Positions 25,133-25,277 of a DNA stretch of 25,277 bases are shown here, piece after piece. Within the stretch, counting starts at the first letter, position 1. Each line of letters starts with the position of its first letter. The position numbers and the translations under genes were made by a program. The notes beneath the pieces were generated by a model, which was not told where the DNA came from, made no database searches, and saw only the letters and a program-made list of their open reading frames with translations. The stretch is from Pseudomonadota bacterium (lineage in GTDB: Bacteria > Pseudomonadota > Gammaproteobacteria > Burkholderiales > Burkholderiaceae): the NCBI GenBank assembly GCA_029777935.1, contig JAKORH010000208.1, positions 1-25,277 of the forward strand. Direction: 5' to 3'.

Positions 25133-25277
25133 CTACGCGGCTTTGCGGTTGGCGGTCGTGATGGCGCCTTCGGCGCGTACTGCAAGCGCGGTCAGCAAAC
25201 GCTTCATGTCGCGATAGCCGCGCACGGCGCGAAACCGGTGACTCGCATCAGTCAACGCCGCGCCGATCCAACGCAGC
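25133..25277 (-). CDS. C-terminal fragment, probable transposase
   Basis: The leftward frame enters from the right edge and ends with TAG at 25135-25133, giving 47 residues. The pattern LRWIGAALTDASHRFRAVRG, then YRDMKRLLTAL, looks like the C-terminal tail of transposases that I recall ending in RFRRVRGYRDLPxL. The segment is too short to name an IS family and I cannot tell whether it is intact beyond the window. Its position next to the TetR/ABC cassette is consistent with an accessory region. Confidence 0.4.
   Translation of the reverse strand, partial: LRWIGAALTDASHRFRAVRGYRDMKRLLTALAVRAEGAITTANRKAA

Overview
The window is GC-rich chromosomal DNA, most likely from a member of the Betaproteobacteria (Burkholderiales or a relative, possibly uncultured). 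The basis is gene content and order: mutL, miaA, a purM-like gene, hda, a HAD-IB phosphatase, pcnB, folK, a deoxynucleoside kinase, panB and panC. This is the housekeeping order I know from Burkholderia/Ralstonia-type chromosomes. No rRNA, tRNA, CRISPR array or complete insertion sequence was seen.

Layout. Positions 1-98 hold the start of a leftward membrane-protein gene cut by the window edge. Positions 333-4343 hold mutL, a Bcr/CflA-type MFS transporter and miaA in a tight rightward run, ending in a hairpin repeat. Positions 4362-11598 look like an accessory block placed between miaA and the purM-like gene. It has a leftward dienelactone hydrolase, a leftward LysR-DUF427-MFS cluster, rightward DUF5996 and pirin genes, and a leftward FAD disulfide oxidoreductase. 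Positions 11830-19937 return to the core. A divergent PurM-superfamily gene runs leftward. Rightward come hda, HAD phosphatase, pcnB, folK, deoxynucleoside kinase, panB, panC and a class IV aminotransferase resembling (R)-selective amine transaminases.

Positions 19964-24963 hold an envelope cassette. A TetR-family regulator faces a four-gene leftward cluster: ABC ATPase, FtsX/MacB-type permease, LolA-like periplasmic protein and an outer-membrane beta-barrel. Two copies of a GGTACC-based operator lie between TetR and the ATPase. Three junctions are nearly or actually overlapping, so the cluster is probably one transcript. The parts suggest an inner membrane to periplasm to outer membrane transfer route. 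The LolA-like gene has one in-frame TAA with perfectly continuous coding sequence behind it. At the right edge is a short C-terminal piece of a probable transposase.

Intergenic spaces carry several families of inverted repeats: CCCTC/GAGGG hairpins, CGTCAYYCC...GGRATGACG repeats at three loci, a GTCGGCAGTAGGCAGT repeat, and a 57-59 bp tandem repeat after pirin. Three core genes (mutL, hda and the HAD gene) have a -10-like hexamer only 6-10 nt before the start codon and no Shine-Dalgarno sequence, which suggests leaderless or very short-leader transcripts. No stretch longer than 300 bases lacks a gene.
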